Shown here piece after piece: positions 63,325 to 64,000 of a stretch of 64,000 nucleotides of DNA (positions are counted from its first letter, which is position 1; every line of letters starts with the position of its first letter). Made by a program: the position numbers and the translations under genes. This DNA is from Pseudomonas sp. 2FG (GTDB lineage Bacteria > Pseudomonadota > Gammaproteobacteria > Pseudomonadales > Pseudomonadaceae). The notes beneath the pieces are model-generated. The model was not told the origin of the DNA, made no database searches, and saw only the letters and a program-made list of their open reading frames with translations. The DNA lies in NCBI RefSeq assembly GCF_005502935.1, contig NZ_SCMP01000002.1, forward strand, positions 186,001 through 250,000, written 5' to 3'.

Positions 63325-64000
63325 GTTTTGCTGCCCTGCCCCTCGGCCCGTTGGAGCGGGCCTTCGTCGACAGCCTGCAGCGCCTCGATCCCCAGGCCGG
63401 CGAAGCCGTGCTGGTGGGCGCTGCGCTGACCTGTGGCGCGCTGGCCGAGGGCGATGTCTGCCTGCCATTGCGCCGTTGGGCCGGGCAACGGGCCTGGCCG
63501 GAGGCGGGCGGCGGGCTGCTGCTGCCGGCCTTGGCCGACTGGCGCGGGCAACTGGCGGCGTCGTCCCTGGTCGGCCTGCCCGGCGCCTTCGCACCGCTGA
63601 TTCTGGATGGCGAACGCCTCTACCTGGCCCGCTATCACGCCTACGAAACCCAGCTGGCAGGGCAACTGCTCGCCCGCGGGAGTGCGACCCCGGAGATCGA
63701 CGAGACGCTGTTGGCCGACGGCCTGACCCGGCTGTTTGCCCGTAATAGCGGCCAGGCCGGGCCGGATTGGCAACGCCTCGCCGCGGCCCAGGCGGTACGC
63801 CGCAATCTGGCGGTGATCTCCGGCGGCCCCGGCACCGGCAAGACCAGCACCGTGGTGCGCCTGCTCGCCGCGCTGCTCGAACAGCCGGGCGGTTCACGCC
63901 TGGCCATCGGCCTCGCCGCCCCCACCGGTAAAGCCGCCGCGCGCATGGCCGAGGCGATCCGCACGGCCAAGGCCGAGCTGCCGGTCAGTGACGCGATCAA
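63321..64000 (+). CDS. recD: Exodeoxyribonuclease V alpha subunit (RecD), 3'-truncated by window
   Basis: The first 226 codons of RecD, a 5'-3' helicase of SF1B. It begins MSFAALPLGPLERAFVDSLQ, and the Walker A motif VISGGPGTGKTST ends with K174 as its lysine. The frame runs off the end of the window. Upstream of the ATG only GGGA serves as a ribosome-binding site, but it overlaps mini-ORF 2 by ATGA. recC, recB and recD stand in the usual order but with inserts at both junctions. Confidence 0.93.
   Translation, partial: MSFAALPLGPLERAFVDSLQRLDPQAGEAVLVGAALTCGALAEGDVCLPLRRWAGQRAWPEAGGGLLLPALADWRGQLAASSLVGLPGAFAPLILDGERLYLARYHAYETQLAGQLLARGSATPEIDETLLADGLTRLFARNSGQAGPDWQRLAAAQAVRRNLAVISGGPGTGKTSTVVRLLAALLEQPGGSRLAIGLAAPTGKAAARMAEAIRTAKAELPVSDAI

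Overview
The window is chromosomal DNA of a Pseudomonas (sensu lato). The evidence is the high G+C content, the gene content, and gene blocks that match the genus core map: trpI/trpBA, prlC with a YheV-type gene, the caa3 oxidase operon with SURF1/CtaA/CtaB/SCO, metNIQ, znuABC-zur, thrB, polA, engB with cytochromes c5 and c4, dsbA, ampDh, and recCBD. Species cannot be fixed by reading alone.

Layout. 0-6.7 kb is a scrap-heap of mobile DNA. It holds two 5' fragments of the same IS5-family element in direct orientation, a decayed amino-acid decarboxylase fragment, a DUF5064 gene, four tandem 23-bp repeats, the 3' end of an RTX gene butted against an IS3-type remnant, a ppk2-sulP pair, and a vapBC toxin-antitoxin module enclosed by perfect 27-bp inverted repeats. 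6.7-20 kb is core: a YibH/YibI-like pair, trpBA with divergent trpI, dodecin, two DUF1161 genes and two paralogous lipoproteins around a metallopeptidase, a gamma carbonic anhydrase, prlC, and a LexA-boxed radical SAM gene. 20-29 kb is the cytochrome caa3 oxidase and its assembly genes (heme A synthesis and copper delivery), read as one long plus-strand block. 29-36 kb carries methionine import (metNIQ) and zinc import (znuABC, zur) with a Zur box in the divergent znuA/zur interval.

35.9-41.4 kb is an inserted restriction-modification module: a divergent HTH regulator, a beta-class DNA methyltransferase, and a helicase-nuclease resembling type III Res. It sits between znuA and thrB. 41.6-54.6 kb returns to core: thrB, polA, an ErsA-type small RNA behind a sigma-22 (AlgU)-like promoter, engB, cytochromes c5 and c4, dsbA, an EEP hydrolase, an AmpDh amidase, a fused SpmA/SpmB-like protein, a DUF5924/DUF2914 protein and a Na/Pi cotransporter. 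54.9-64.0 kb is recC-recB-recD, running off the end.

The most unusual structures are in the rec operon. A secreted, repeat-like protein of lower G+C is inserted precisely between recC and recB. Two REPIN-like palindrome pairs have been inserted at the start of recD, leaving a chain of coupled mini-ORFs between recB and recD. The restriction module is also notable for its multi-site operator and for a composition dip over its target-recognition region.
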